The notes under the pieces are model-generated. The model was given only the letters and a program-made list of their open reading frames with translations. It was not told the origin of the DNA and did not search any database. From Thiomonas arsenitoxydans (GTDB lineage Bacteria; Pseudomonadota; Gammaproteobacteria; Burkholderiales; Burkholderiaceae_C), in NCBI RefSeq assembly GCF_000253115.1, contig NC_014145.1, positions 3,100,001 through 3,164,000 on the forward strand: 64,000 nucleotides of DNA. The letters run 5' to 3'. Positions 63,985 through 64,000 of the stretch are shown here, piece after piece; the stretch's first letter is position 1, and every line of letters starts with the position of its first letter. The position numbers and the translations under genes are program-made.

Positions 63985-64000
63985 AGCAGCCGAAGAAGCG

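Overview
This is about 64 kb of a G+C-rich betaproteobacterial chromosome. The gene orders gmk-rpoZ-spoT, yicC-kinase-phosphatase-rph-rdgB-hemW and recC-recB-recD-greB, together with codon use, point to Burkholderiales. A Thiomonas-like organism is my best guess, but that is an inference and not a proof. Almost all of the window is ordinary coding sequence. The accessory parts are one insertion sequence, one tRNA-linked integrated element and several short mobile repeats.

Layout. 1-2833 (minus) is the end of a surface-polysaccharide locus: a sugar transferase cut by the window edge, an HpcH/HpaI-type aldolase and a MurJ/Wzx-like flippase. An IS1182-family element (2866-4404) sits between two CTAG copies, next to tRNA-Arg(ACG). 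4719-14480 (plus) is a tightly overlapping recC-recB-recD-greB operon. recC and recD each carry an in-frame copy of the same roughly 80-bp palindromic repeat. 14506-18628 (minus) holds spoT, rpoZ, gmk and yicC. 18712-23539 (plus) holds a Ser/Thr kinase and PP2C phosphatase pair, rph, rdgB and hemW.

23577-30851 is tRNA-Ser(TGA) followed by an integrated element of about 7.2 kb bounded by a 15-bp direct repeat of the tRNA 3' end. It carries an AlpA/excisionase-like protein, a P4-type integrase and mostly envelope cargo: a DUF4337 protein, a VirK/YbjX protein, an OmpA-like lipoprotein, a glycine-zipper protein and a Lys/His-rich exported protein. 31302-39097 holds a tiny exported protein, an ABC transporter with a double-length permease, a CDF cation exporter, a PEBP protein and a TctDE-like two-component system.

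39157-44810 (minus) is a five-gene cluster: gpsA, a HAD phosphatase, a GgpS-type glucosyltransferase and two MscS-family channels. It reads as a complete osmotic module. GpsA makes glycerol-3-phosphate, GgpS and the phosphatase turn it into glucosylglycerol, and the channels release solutes on down-shock. Its upstream region contains an unusual run of consecutive perfect hairpins.

45257-53064 holds SemiSWEET, PBP4 (dacB), pyrF, moaC, tldD, a PsiF-like protein, cytochrome b561, PPK2 and a Sel1-repeat protein. 53151-55571 is a lemA-TPM-TPM unit framed by two inverted 184-bp MITE-like copies. The right-hand copy supplies the stop codon of the neighbouring asmA-like gene. 55568-64000 holds the asmA-like gene, a UbiH-type monooxygenase, dsbC, azlCD with a divergent-side AraC regulator, an unknown gene and a di-haem cytochrome c peroxidase. 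No rRNA genes or CRISPR arrays were seen.
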